Virus record (IMG/VR): IMGVR_UViG_3300021057_000001
Location: 1-59,594 of that record
From: a virus
Direction: 5' to 3' (one strand)
Length of the DNA stretch: 59,594 bases
In this document: piece after piece, positions 7,259 through 14,087 of the stretch
How the letters are laid out: every line of letters starts with the position of its first letter
Position numbering within the stretch: position 1 is the stretch's first letter
Made by a program: the position numbers and the translations under genes
The notes under the pieces: model-generated
What the model saw: only the letters and a program-made list of their open reading frames with translations
Databases searched by the model: none
What the model was told of the DNA's origin: nothing

Positions 7259-8443
7259 CTACGCCGACTCCAGCAGGCGATCGACGGCGTCCAGGTCCAG
7301 CTCCTTGCGCTCGCCCGCGGTCCACCCCTCAGGCTTCGGGAACTCGCCAAAGGGCATCGTGTCTTTCCCCCTGGTCACGCCGCCGAGCTTCTCCAGGCGC
7401 TCGACGATCTGGTTCTTGAGCTTCTCCGGGCTCACGCCAGGAACGCCGAACATCTGCGCCGCGCGCTTCAGCGCCGCCTGCGAGGTCTTCCGCTCGACGG
7501 CGAGCGCCTCGAACTCCTTGGCGTTCTCGCCGACGACTTCGCGGATTGCCTGCACGGCCTTGTCGCCGTCGAGGATCCGGTTTCCCTGCTTCGGGACGCG
7601 ACCGAACAGTTTACCGTTGCCGAGGTCGATCGGCCCATGCTCGTCGACGTAGGCCTGCCGGCGCGCCTTGGCTTCCTCGACCAGCTGCGATAGCCGCTCG
7701 AGCTCGAAGTGCGCCTCGCGCGCACGCTCGGGGGTAAGCGCGGTGTCGCCAATCGGGGCCAGGCCCTTCGAGGCCACCTGCACGAGCAGCCCGACCTTCG
7801 ACGGGCACCTCGACTTCGACGGGCAGTGCTTGCACCAGGTGCCCTCGCGCGTGGCGGGCGTAGAGCCTGCAGCGTACTCCTGGCGCAACTTCGCCTCTCG
7901 CACATGCAACCCCGAGAGCCGCGTCGCGAAGTCGGCCAGGTCGAACGCGTCGAGCGCGTGCTCGTCGATCGGCTGCCCGGGCATGTTCGTGTAGGCGATG
8001 CGAAGGATCGCGCGCGACTTCCCCAGCGCCCGCGCAGCCGCCAGGCCGTAGCCCCAGAGCTGCCAGTTGCGCGCGGCCGGATCGACCTCCTTGTGCCCGG
8101 TCTTCCAGTCGACGACAACGACCGCGTCACCGGCGACGCCGAGCACGTCGCACGAGCCGACGATCTCGAACGGCCCAGGCGAGCCGTAGTCGCGGCCGGA
8201 GCCCTCGCCGATGATGCGGGCGGTGCCGGTGGCGACGTCGAACGCGACCTTCACCTCGGCGCGAGAGCCGGGCGGGACGATGCGTGCGAGGCGAGGAGGG
8301 AGGGTGCCGGTGACGACCTGGCGAGCCAGATCCTCGTGCTCGTCGTTGCCGGCGTCGGCCCACGGGCTCTCGTTCTCGGCGCGGGGCAGGACGAGTGCGC
8401 CGTCGCAGGAGAGGAGGCGGGGGAGGGAGGACATGGTGATCAT
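7259..8443 (-). CDS. RecB/Cas4-like PD-(D/E)XK exonuclease, 394 aa
   Basis: The N-terminal 230 residues match the phage RecB/DUF2800-type nuclease pattern. GSCDVLG gives an acidic metal ligand (Asp 99), VVVVDWKTGH the D-x-K core (Asp 112, Lys 114), and NWQLWGYG a helix with the conserved Gln 128. WCKHCPSKSRC (Cys 204, 207, 213) resembles the cysteines of an iron-sulfur cluster. The C-terminal half is helical and unknown. With the Sak4-like ATPase and SSB of the same operon it would form a recombination or end-resection module. The ATG at 8443 overlaps the upstream stop. Confidence 0.85.
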   Translation of the reverse strand: MITMSSLPRLLSCDGALVLPRAENESPWADAGNDEHEDLARQVVTGTLPPRLARIVPPGSRAEVKVAFDVATGTARIIGEGSGRDYGSPGPFEIVGSCDVLGVAGDAVVVVDWKTGHKEVDPAARNWQLWGYGLAAARALGKSRAILRIAYTNMPGQPIDEHALDAFDLADFATRLSGLHVREAKLRQEYAAGSTPATREGTWCKHCPSKSRCPSKVGLLVQVASKGLAPIGDTALTPERAREAHFELERLSQLVEEAKARRQAYVDEHGPIDLGNGKLFGRVPKQGNRILDGDKAVQAIREVVGENAKEFEALAVERKTSQAALKRAAQMFGVPGVSPEKLKNQIVERLEKLGGVTRGKDTMPFGEFPKPEGWTAGERKELDLDAVDRLLESA

Positions 8444-8742
8444 GGCGTCGACTCCGCGGGGCAAGCCCACTCGCTCGGCGGCTCGCGGTCGTCGACGAGC
8501 GCCGCGTGCTTGGCGAGCGCCGCATCGATGCCAGCGGACTTAACGAGCCCCATCGCGATTGCCGTTCGCACGGCGGCGACCACGACGCGCGCAGCATCTA
8601 GTTCGGCCATGATCGACGACAGCGCGTTGCCCGCCTCCGTCTGCTCGTGCCACGGCTCGCCATGGCGCAGGATGCGAATGCCGCCGAGGCTGCGGACGAA
8701 CGTGTACTTGCCGCTGTCGACGCGGACAACGTGATCCTTCAC
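8440..8742 (-). CDS. Hypothetical protein, 100 aa
   Basis: The start is a GTG at 8742 overlapping the stop of the ATPase gene. The N-terminus (VKDHVVRVDSGKYTFVRSLG) is beta-like, followed by two helices (ELDAARVVVAAVRTAIAMG and a second). A longer frame upstream is antisense low-complexity. It lies between nuclease and annealing-type ATPase and may assist them, but no family is recognised. Confidence 0.65.
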   Translation of the reverse strand: MKDHVVRVDSGKYTFVRSLGGIRILRHGEPWHEQTEAGNALSSIMAELDAARVVVAAVRTAIAMGLVKSAGIDAALAKHAALVDDREPPSEWACPAESTP

Positions 8743-9686
8743 GCGCTCACCCCATTCGTCAGCTTCGCCTTCCGCGCCTGGTACTCCTCGATCCCGCGCG
8801 CGTACAGCGCCGAGCCCTTCACCGGCTTTCCCTCGCCAGCGGCGGCGGCGTCGAGCTCGGCGAGGTTCCGGGCCGAGTCGAGCTTGGCGAGCCAGGACTC
8901 GAACGCGGCATCGAGGGCGGCGGTGAGGGGCGCGCTTGCGGGCGCCGGCTCGACGCGCGGGCGCTCCACGACGTCCGCGCCGTTCATCATCCAGTCCCAC
9001 ACCCGACGCGCGAAGTTCTCGCCCGGCTTCTCGAACAGGTCGCCGATCTCGATGAAGCCGTCGCAGCGCGTCTTCGCGATCTTCATCGCGTGCGTCAGGT
9101 CGACATCACCGACCAACGTGAACTCGTAATCCATCCCGTCCCGCTGGATGGAACCGAGCCCGAGCTTCTTGATCACCGTCTTGCCGTTCTCGACGTCCTG
9201 CACGTACTCCATCTTCTGGCGCATCGTCGCGATCACGTGCGACTTGGAGCCGAGCATCGCGTCGACGAGCGCGTTGTGCTTCGGCGTCACCGAGCGCCAC
9301 GCGGTCCACGAGTTTCCGCCGCGGTCGGCCGCCTGATCCTTCTGATCCAGCGCGCCATCCTTGCCGGCCCACGCGTGCGAGAGCGAGTCGATCACGATGA
9401 AGTCGTAGCCAGCGCGCTCGGCCTCCTCGATCTTCTCGACGTACGCGAGCGGGCTGAACGTGTCGAGCTCGCACACGTCGAAGTCGAACTTGTCGGCGTA
9501 CAGCGACGCGGAGCCGCGCTCGCTGTCGATGACGGCGATGCGGCCTTCGCCTCGCCCTGCCGCCTTGAGCAGCTTCCCGATCTCGGTTGCGATCCTCAGT
9601 GCCGAGTACGTCTTGCCGCTGCCCGCGAGACCGCAGAGCCCGAGCCGCAGCTTCGCCTTCGTCTTGACTGCCTTCTGGAATGCCAC
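8739..9686 (-). CDS. RecA-like AAA ATPase, Sak4-type recombination protein, 315 aa
   Basis: Walker A is GLAGSGKT (residues 19-26), followed by YSALRIATEIG. IAVIDSERGSA follows, and Walker B is FIVIDSLSHAW (about residues 96-106). This layout, with a Rad51/RecA-like core and no DNA-motor accessory domain, is that of phage Sak4 and related nucleotide-binding proteins that promote single-strand annealing with SSB. The C-terminal 80 residues are Ala/Glu-rich and variable. It starts with a GTG at 9686. An SSB gene lies just upstream, supporting a single-strand annealing role. The exact subfamily is inferred. Confidence 0.85.
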   Translation of the reverse strand: MAFQKAVKTKAKLRLGLCGLAGSGKTYSALRIATEIGKLLKAAGRGEGRIAVIDSERGSASLYADKFDFDVCELDTFSPLAYVEKIEEAERAGYDFIVIDSLSHAWAGKDGALDQKDQAADRGGNSWTAWRSVTPKHNALVDAMLGSKSHVIATMRQKMEYVQDVENGKTVIKKLGLGSIQRDGMDYEFTLVGDVDLTHAMKIAKTRCDGFIEIGDLFEKPGENFARRVWDWMMNGADVVERPRVEPAPASAPLTAALDAAFESWLAKLDSARNLAELDAAAAGEGKPVKGSALYARGIEEYQARKAKLTNGVSA

Positions 9687-9868
9687 TTGTCACCTAACCT
9701 TTCGCGCGCTCGGCCCGACTCGACGGGCTTGGCTTCTGCAGCCGAGAGCAGTGCGGTTTTCCGGATCCCGCTCCGTTGCCGACTAACCGGACTCGCTACT
9801 GGCGCACCGCACGAAGGCGGCTCTGGGCTGACTTCCAGGGCGTTCGCAAAGGTCGGCCGGAAAAACGC
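9687..9868 (-). other. 182-bp non-coding leader between SSB and ATPase genes
   Basis: This is the longest gap in the otherwise overlapping leftward operon. On the minus strand it can form short GC hairpins (for example GCCCG-TCGAGT-CGGGC at 9707-9722) and contains two T-rich tracts (GTTTTTCC and GGTTTTC-type in either orientation). It may be an attenuator or leader for the ATPase gene, or the remains of a lost gene. No riboswitch is recognised. Confidence 0.4.
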
Positions 9869-10312
9869 TCAGAACGGGATGTCGTCGGTCGCCTGTCCGC
9901 CGCCGACATCACCGGCCTCGGCGAACCAGCGATCGACGTCGGCCACCTTGCTCGCATCGAGCTGCGCGAGCGGCAGCGCGCCGCTCATCTTCGCGCTCGT
10001 CCACGAGTTGCCGTTGTGGTTCGCGATCTCGGCGGCGAACGGAACTTTCTTGCCGTTCGCGGCGGCGGCCTTCGCGTCGTCGACGAACGTCTTGACGCTG
10101 CCGCCCTTCCAGCCGATCGCGATCATGTCGCGTTTCGTCCACTTGATGTTCTCGGCGTCGAGCTTGCCGCTGTACTTGGCGCGCTTGCCGGCGTTGGGGC
10201 CCTCGAGCACCTCCATCTCCCAGCGGACGCGCGGCCGCCCTTGGTTATCCGCGCCGAACTCGATGTTGATGGCCTTGCCGATGCAGTTGGGATCTTCGAA
10301 CAGTGCGCTCAT
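9869..10312 (-). CDS. ssb: Single-stranded DNA-binding protein, 147 aa
   Basis: The protein ends in ATDDIPF, the acidic amphipathic tip that SSBs use to recruit partner proteins. The N-terminal 110 residues have the strand-rich, Trp/Lys-containing composition of an OB fold (INIEFGADNQGRPRVRWEME, WKGGSVKTFVDDAK). It lies directly upstream of the Sak4-like ATPase, and SSB plus annealing ATPase is a known functional pair. The ATG is at 10312. The tail is clear; the OB fold is inferred. Confidence 0.82.
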   Translation of the reverse strand: MSALFEDPNCIGKAINIEFGADNQGRPRVRWEMEVLEGPNAGKRAKYSGKLDAENIKWTKRDMIAIGWKGGSVKTFVDDAKAAAANGKKVPFAAEIANHNGNSWTSAKMSGALPLAQLDASKVADVDRWFAEAGDVGGGQATDDIPF

Positions 10313-10404
10313 TGCTTTCGTCCTTTGCTCTTGCGGCTCCTCGCCGCGGTTCGTGCGCGCTCTCCGCCTCGACGGAGATGGCCGCGGTCGGCGGCGCGCT
10401 GTCG
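10313..10404 (-). other. 92-bp gap upstream of ssb
   Basis: There is no open frame of note. The minus strand contains GC-rich segments and a weak purine tract near the ssb ATG (AAAGGACGAAAGCA). I see no clear sigma-70 promoter. Transcription probably continues from the leftward promoter at 13.28 kb. Confidence 0.35.
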
Positions 10405-10568
10405 TCAGTCAGCGCAGGGGATGCACTCGCCCTGCTCGTTTACGTACGTCGTCGCTTCGCACTTCTCGCACCACGCCGTCGGTGGCTCCTGCTCGGGGAC
10501 ACGCGTAGGGGGGGCTGCGGATCGCGCCACTCCGTGCAGTGCCAGCAGCGCGCGCCACAGCAGGTCAC
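10405..10568 (-). CDS. Double zinc-ribbon protein joined by a -1 frameshift at a C7 run, 54 aa
   Basis: From a GTG at 10568, which overlaps the upstream stop, the frame reads TCCGARCWHCTEWRDPQPP, half of a zinc-binding protein. It then continues as Arg-rich nonsense to 10440. At the C7 run (10514-10508 on the minus strand, codons CAG CCC CCC CTA) a -1 shift enters a second frame reading WCEKCEATTYVNEQGECIPC and ending at 10405. Joined, the product is a coherent small protein with two ribbons. Either this is programmed slippage on CCCCCCC or one C has been lost in assembly. Without the shift, the downstream half could start at an in-frame ATG at 10611 that overlaps the HTH gene by 47 nt. Confidence 0.5.
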
Positions 10569-10885
10569 GCGCTCCTCCGATGCGTCTGGTAACAGGCGAA
10601 GCAGCGGACACCGTGTGTCGCCGGACCGTGCGCGCCGCCGTTGATGCACAACCGCGCGGCGCGCAGCATCTGCCGCCGATCCCTTGCCCATGCGCGGCGC
10701 GCGTCCCGGCGCTCCTCGGGTGACAGTGGCGCTGGCTGCGTGCGGATGCCGGCGGCGCTCAGGTGCCTGGTGATCGTCCAGCGGTGCCGCAGCAGGCGGC
10801 GGGCGATTCGGTAGACGGGAAGGCCCTGGGCGAACAGCGCGAGGATCTGCTCGCGCTCCTGGGTGGAGACGGGGATGCCGTTCAT
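10565..10885 (-). CDS. Helix-turn-helix protein with C-terminal Cys pair, 106 aa
   Basis: Residues 8-45 (TQEREQILALFAQGLPVYRI, ARRLLRHRWTITRHL) form a homeodomain-like HTH of the kind found in resolvases and terminase small subunits. Basic helices follow, then CINGG and CFACYQTH near the C-terminus, a possible metal site. The start is the ATG at 10885, which has AAGGA 9 nt upstream, preferred over a GTG six bases earlier. It is probably a DNA-binding regulator of early genes. Confidence 0.7.
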   Translation of the reverse strand: MNGIPVSTQEREQILALFAQGLPVYRIARRLLRHRWTITRHLSAAGIRTQPAPLSPEERRDARRAWARDRRQMLRAARLCINGGAHGPATHGVRCFACYQTHRRSA

Positions 10886-11040
10886 GGCCACCGATCCTTG
10901 CGCCAGCTCGTCGGGATGCCGACCGAGCGCGGCACGCCGCAGTCACGGCCAACCACGATCGCGCGCGCGGGCTTCGCGGGCGTGACGATCGCGAGGGTCA
11001 CGAGGACGCCGGCGAGGAAGGCGCCGAGGTAGAGCAGCAT
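10882..11040 (-). CDS. Small membrane-anchored protein, 52 aa
   Basis: The N-terminus is one hydrophobic segment (residues 1-24, LLYLGAFLAGVLVTLAIVTP) followed by a short polar tail with a single Cys. This is a single-pass membrane protein or a cleaved secreted peptide. The ATG at 11040 and the TGA at 10882 both overlap their neighbours, which supports translation despite the small size. Its function is unknown; a superinfection or host-membrane role is possible. Confidence 0.6.
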   Translation of the reverse strand: MLLYLGAFLAGVLVTLAIVTPAKPARAIVVGRDCGVPRSVGIPTSWRKDRWP

Positions 11041-11192
11041 CAGTTACCGCCCTCCTGCTCGGCGAGCGCCTTCAGGATCAGGTCGTCGACGACGGTGCGG
11101 ACCTGCGTCCCGTGCTTGCGGGCGTACTCGCGGAGCTTCGCGAAGGTCTCCGCGCGAACGGAGATCGCCGGCTTCTTGGGGGGGCGCTTCAC
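11040..11192 (-). CDS. Ribbon-helix-helix DNA-binding protein, 50 aa
   Basis: The sequence PAISVRAETFAKLREYARKH, followed by two further helices, is the strand-helix-helix pattern of CopG/Arc-type repressors, which bind DNA as dimers through the N-terminal strand. The length of 50 aa is typical. It starts with a GTG at 11192 overlapping the upstream stop. It is probably an early-gene regulator. No partner toxin lies beside it. Confidence 0.75.
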   Translation of the reverse strand: MKRPPKKPAISVRAETFAKLREYARKHGTQVRTVVDDLILKALAEQEGGN

Positions 11193-11395
11193 GACCTCAC
11201 CTCCGCGGCCTTCCGCTCGGCCTGCTCCTTGACGAGCAGGCCGACGGCGAGAGCGATCTGATCGCCGATCTGTCGCATGAGCACGGCGATGTCCTGCGAC
11301 GTGGGGCTCGAGTCGGCGGCGAAGTCGTCGCACAAGGACTTCGCGCGCCCGTTCAGGGCGACGAGGGCGAGCGTGCGCTTGACGTCGCGGGTCAC
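11189..11395 (-). CDS. Hypothetical helical protein, 68 aa
   Basis: The start is a GTG at 11395 overlapping the stop of the next gene upstream. The protein is two helices (VKRTLALVALNGRAKSLCDD and IAVLMRQIGDQIALAVGLLV) with a polar C-terminus. No family is recognised. Confidence 0.6.
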   Translation of the reverse strand: MTRDVKRTLALVALNGRAKSLCDDFAADSSPTSQDIAVLMRQIGDQIALAVGLLVKEQAERKAAEVRS

Positions 11396-11922
11396 GGGCG
11401 TACCGCCTTGGCCGCCTGCTCTGCCAGCTTCTCCGTCTCTGCGCGTACGTACTCGACGGTGCGGTACGTCAGCACGAAGTAGCCGTCGAACGCCGAGCCG
11501 CACCCGTACTCGGTGACCTTCTGGAGATCCAGATCGCCGTGGTGGTTGCAGTCGAAGCCGAGCCACCACACGTCGTCGGGCTCACCCGGCTTCGCGACGT
11601 GGCAGATCGATCCCTGGCACTTGGCGGCGTACGTGATGCCGCCGTGTACGTCAGCGTCGCAGCCATCGCTCCAGCTCGTGCCCTTGCCGTGCCACGGGTG
11701 ACCTGGCGGGACCGCGACGTAGCCGCACCACGCTCCGACGTGGTTGCGATGGAGAATGCACGCATGACCCGCGTGCTCGAAGTCGACGTGATCCGGCTCG
11801 TCGTGCCACGGACCGTCGACGACGACGCGCTGCTCGATGCGGTCGATCTTGGGCAGACCGTTCTCCGAGCCCCAGACGATGAACTTCGGCAAGACGAGCT
11901 TGCCGTCGATGCGGGTGAACAT
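11392..11922 (-). CDS. Conserved phage protein rich in Trp, His and Cys, 176 aa
   Basis: The middle carries GYVAVPPGHPWHGK, DVHGGITYAAKC and VWWLGFDCNHHGDL, a combination I recognise from hypothetical proteins in many siphovirus genomes, where the spacing of GHP, HGG and FDC-H-GD is conserved. The His, Cys and Asp residues suggest a metal site. The biochemical role is unknown. The ATG is at 11922. Confidence 0.78.
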   Translation of the reverse strand: MFTRIDGKLVLPKFIVWGSENGLPKIDRIEQRVVVDGPWHDEPDHVDFEHAGHACILHRNHVGAWCGYVAVPPGHPWHGKGTSWSDGCDADVHGGITYAAKCQGSICHVAKPGEPDDVWWLGFDCNHHGDLDLQKVTEYGCGSAFDGYFVLTYRTVEYVRAETEKLAEQAAKAVRP

Positions 11923-12081
11923 TCAAACGCTCCTGCGCGGGCGGTCCCACGCGTTGAGGAAGGTGTGCGAGTTGCCGCGCTCGACGGCGCGGCGTGCAAG
12001 CACCGAGCGGCAGAGGATCGGGTCGGTAACGATCGCGAAGTGCGCGCGCATCTGCGCGACGTAAAGCTGGCCGGGTGTCAC
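11923..12081 (-). CDS. Hypothetical protein, 52 aa
   Basis: The start is a GTG at 12081 overlapping the upstream stop. The sequence TPGQLYVAQMRAHFAIVTDP is followed by CRSVLARRAVERG. It looks helical and basic and has no recognised motif. Confidence 0.55.
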   Translation of the reverse strand: MTPGQLYVAQMRAHFAIVTDPILCRSVLARRAVERGNSHTFLNAWDRPRRSV

Positions 12082-12446
12082 GGCGCGCTCCGCCTGCGAG
12101 CGCGATCGAGGATGGCCTCGGGCGTGTGGTCGGGCGAGATCGGGTGAGCGTCGTAGGACGCAAGGTCGATTCGATACGTCGCAACCGTCTCGCGGTCGCC
12201 GCGCCGCACGACGCGCAGCGAGCAGCCATACTCGTCCAACTCGTAGGCGCGAGCGTTCGCGGCGGCCCAGGACCGGAACGCAAGCTCGCCGCTCGCGCCG
12301 TACTCCTTCCACCACAGCGTGAGCCCGTTGCCGGTCGTCGGCAGCGCGGCCATCGCGGAGATCGCGTTCATGATCAGCGCGACGTGACCAACGTCGATGT
12401 CCGTGCCGACGACGGGGATCGAAACGGGCTTGCGGTTCGTCGCCAT
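12078..12446 (-). CDS. Hypothetical protein, 122 aa
   Basis: The ATG at 12446 overlaps the stop of the upstream gene by one base. A central helix (DVGHVALIMNAISAMAALPT) precedes a beta-like stretch (TLWWKEYGASGELAFRSW) and a basic C-terminus. No family is recognised. Confidence 0.65.
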   Translation of the reverse strand: MATNRKPVSIPVVGTDIDVGHVALIMNAISAMAALPTTGNGLTLWWKEYGASGELAFRSWAAANARAYELDEYGCSLRVVRRGDRETVATYRIDLASYDAHPISPDHTPEAILDRARRRSAP

Positions 12447-12646
12447 CAGATCCACCCCTCCTCGGCCAGCTTCCGCTCGCGCCGCTTGCTCCGCGCCTCG
12501 CTGGCCGCGCATGTCTCGCACCGCCGCTCGCTGAATGGGGCGTCCGGGTTCTGCGCCGGGTCGTCGCACCAGCGACGGGTGGTGACGTACGTGCAGTCGG
12601 CGATGGGGTGCGCGTCGCCGCAGTTGGAGCAGTCGGGGTGGGCCAT
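12446..12646 (-). CDS. Small zinc-finger-like protein, 66 aa
   Basis: The N-terminus CSNCGDAHPIADC resembles a zinc knuckle, and CETCAASEARSKRRERK gives a second CxxC followed by a basic helix. The ATG is at 12646. Nucleic-acid binding is likely from composition. Confidence 0.65.
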   Translation of the reverse strand: MAHPDCSNCGDAHPIADCTYVTTRRWCDDPAQNPDAPFSERRCETCAASEARSKRRERKLAEEGWI

Positions 12647-12648
12647 GG

Positions 12649-12933
12649 CTACTTGGTCTCCTGTGCATCGCGCGCAGCCTGGAGAGCGGCGCGCGCCTTG
12701 TTCGTGCGCTCGGCCGCAGCCCACGCGCGATCCGTGGCAGCCTTCGCAGCCGGAGTCGGCGCGTGGCGGGGCGGGGTCTCGGGAACGGCGGCGACCGCCT
12801 TGTGCTCGGCGGCGAGGGCACGCTCGTACTTGCGCTCGAGCTGGGCAATGGACTTCGCGGTAGGCCGCTTACGAAGCGCACGCTCGAAGGCAGCGTCGTT
12901 GAGTCCGTCGGGGCCGTCGTCGAGGCCCTTCAC
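12649..12933 (-). CDS. Ala/Arg-rich helical protein, 94 aa
   Basis: The start is a GTG at 12933 overlapping the upstream stop. Two Ala-rich charged helices are separated by a Pro-rich linker (VPETPPRHAPTP), and the end is AALQAARDAQETK. This is a likely coiled coil, function unknown. Confidence 0.6.
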   Translation of the reverse strand: MKGLDDGPDGLNDAAFERALRKRPTAKSIAQLERKYERALAAEHKAVAAVPETPPRHAPTPAAKAATDRAWAAAERTNKARAALQAARDAQETK

Positions 12934-13247
12934 GCCACCCTCCGCTCACGCGCGATCTCGTCGTCGATCTCCGCGACCTCCGCGCGCACCGCCTCGCGCT
13001 CCGAGATCCGCCCGGCGCGGTGGTAGGCGTGCATGCGCGCTAGCGCGGCGCGCTTCTCCTCGATCAGCTGCTCGAGGCGCGACGCGAGGCCCGTGCCGTG
13101 GCAGTCGCGGCACGAACGGTGCGAGCGCTCGTCGCCGACGATGCCGCCGCCGTCACAGGTCGGGCAGTTGTTCGAGCGGCCCACCAGCGGGGAGCAGGAC
13201 TGGGTGCCGAGGAGGGGGGTGACGAGGTCGTCGTTCGTCGATGCCAT
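12930..13247 (-). CDS. DnaJ-type zinc-finger protein, first gene of the leftward operon, 105 aa
   Basis: CPTCDGGG and CRDCHGTG are the CxxCxGxG repeats of the DnaJ cysteine-rich domain, separated by 10 residues. The C-terminal half is a long charged helix (LEQLIEEKRAALARMHAYHR). There is no J domain, so it is not a co-chaperone in the classical sense; stand-alone modules like this occur in phages. The ATG at 13247 lies directly downstream of the leftward promoter, making this the first early gene expressed. Confidence 0.78.
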   Translation of the reverse strand: MASTNDDLVTPLLGTQSCSPLVGRSNNCPTCDGGGIVGDERSHRSCRDCHGTGLASRLEQLIEEKRAALARMHAYHRAGRISEREAVRAEVAEIDDEIARERRVA

Positions 13248-13251
13248 GGCT

Positions 13252-13264
13252 TTAGTGGTACTAA
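13252..13264. promoter_or_regulatory. Operator OL1 (TTAGTGGTACTAA)
   Basis: This is a perfect 5-bp inverted repeat TTAGT/ACTAA around a 3-bp centre. It covers the -10 and start region of the leftward promoter. The same motif recurs at 13291-13303 and, with one mismatch, at 14063-14075, so it is very probably the binding site of the repressor or Cro-like protein. Confidence 0.7.
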
Positions 13265-13283
13265 TTCGCCGACGTGTTGTCAA
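13255..13283 (-). promoter_or_regulatory. Early leftward promoter (PL)
   Basis: On the minus strand there is a consensus -35 TTGACA (13283-13278), a 17-bp spacer and a weak -10 TACCAC (13260-13255). It is the only consensus -35 I see in the AT-richer gap before the long leftward gene series, whose first ATG is at 13247. Operators lie on both sides, as expected for a phage early promoter under repressor control. Confidence 0.7.
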
Positions 13284-13290
13284 ACGAAAA

Positions 13291-13303
13291 TTAGCGCGAC
13301 TAA
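13291..13303. promoter_or_regulatory. Operator OL2 (TTAGCGCGACTAA)
   Basis: This is a second copy of TTAGYNNNACTAA, 39 bp centre to centre from OL1 and just upstream of the TTGACA box. The two sites on the same promoter suggest cooperative binding or looping by the CI-like protein encoded at 13621-13998. Confidence 0.68.
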
Positions 13304-13305
13304 AC

Positions 13306-13488
13306 CTACCGACGAGAACGCGCTCGTTTTGCGAGCAGTTCCACGGCGGCAACTACCAGCGCGAGTGCCTCGGGATCGCCTCCCAGCGCTCGTACCGCTT
13401 TGCGTGCGAGCTGAACAGCTCGAGCACGCCCTGCCTTCACGTTCTTGCGTCCGGCCCGTTGCGGTGCCGTCTTCGTCGTCTTCGCCAC
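13306..13488 (-). CDS. Small basic protein, 60 aa
   Basis: It starts with a GTG at 13488 behind a strong GGAGGAG. The N-terminus is Lys/Arg/Thr-rich, followed by an Ala/Leu-rich helix (PEALALVVAAVELLAKRA) and RSRR. It lies between the repressor and PL, so a regulatory or DNA-binding role is plausible. A candidate promoter upstream on the minus strand is TATAGA (13552-13547) with a weak -35 (CTGAAC) 18 bp before it. Confidence 0.65.
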   Translation of the reverse strand: MAKTTKTAPQRAGRKNVKAGRARAVQLARKAVRALGGDPEALALVVAAVELLAKRARSRR

Positions 13489-13620
13489 TTCGACTCCTCC
13501 AGCGGGGATTGCGGCTAGTGCCCTACGTCCGCTGTTGGAGCAGTTCTATACCGGCATACTGACAGCGCGTTCAGGTGTTCCGGATTACGTTGGTATCGCG
13601 AGAGAACTTAGGCGCGTGCC
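13489..13620 (-). promoter_or_regulatory. 132-bp intergenic region with candidate promoter for the 60-aa basic gene
   Basis: There is no coding frame of note. The minus strand contains TATAGA as a -10 candidate, a weak -35, and a GGAGGAG ribosome site for the gene at 13306-13488. It also holds the 3' flank of the repressor gene. No operator copy is seen here. Confidence 0.4.
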
Positions 13621-13998
13621 TCATTTCGCGGCAGCGCGCTTCTTTCTCAGCGAGTCAATCATGCGCTCGATGGTCGTCTGGTCGTCAGCATCGAGCTCGC
13701 TAGCGCCCTCGACGATCCGGTTGAAACTCTCGTTGCTTTCGGCGGCCGGCGCGGTTCCCTCGCCGATCTTTAGCGCGCGGATCACGTTTGCATAGACCAC
13801 GCGCTTTACCTGCCTCGATCGACCGCTCTCCAGGTTCGAGATCGTCGCGGGCGAGCACGGCACGCGTCCGGCGAGATCTTCCTGCCGCCACTCGAGCTTC
13901 TCGCGACGCTTCCGGATCGCTTCGCGTTGCTCGGGCGTCACCGAGATCATTCCTCCCTCGGGATGCTGTTGCATGCCCTTCGTGGTCTTGCGCGCCAT
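13621..13998 (-). CDS. XRE-family (CI-like) repressor, 125 aa
   Basis: Residues about 25-80 (AIRKRREKLEWRQEDLAGRV, CSPATISNLESGRSR) are a classical XRE/lambda-repressor HTH. The C-terminal helix (DADDQTTIERMIDSLRKKR) may be a dimerisation segment. There is no S24 peptidase domain, so induction by RecA-stimulated self-cleavage is not expected. It is transcribed leftward, divergent from the Cro-like gene, with an operator in the gap. The start is set at the ATG at 13998; a GTG at 14019 would add 7 residues. It probably maintains lysogeny by binding the TTAGYNNNACTAA sites. Confidence 0.82.
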   Translation of the reverse strand: MARKTTKGMQQHPEGGMISVTPEQREAIRKRREKLEWRQEDLAGRVPCSPATISNLESGRSRQVKRVVYANVIRALKIGEGTAPAAESNESFNRIVEGASELDADDQTTIERMIDSLRKKRAAAK

Positions 13999-14087
13999 GT
14001 CCGCGTTAGAGCGAATCACGCGAGCACGCTAGTCGCCTTGAAGACCCGCTTGACTCGCGACGTTAGTGGGACGAAAACAGGTGGAGC
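13999..14087. promoter_or_regulatory. Divergent switch region between repressor and Cro-like gene
   Basis: It carries TTGACT at 14050-14055 as a rightward -35 candidate. The third operator copy, TTAGTGGGACGAA (14063-14075, one mismatch from the palindrome), lies downstream of it. A half-site CTAGTCGC (14031-14038) lies on the repressor side. The rightward -10 is not obvious. The arrangement is that of a lambda-type switch. Confidence 0.6.

Noticed and set aside
6443-7693. 416-aa rightward reading frame opposite the C5 methyltransferase and RecB-like genes
   Set aside because: It is an antisense frame kept open by high GC. The minus-strand genes carry clear catalytic motifs, and the translation is Arg/Leu/Ala-rich without motifs.
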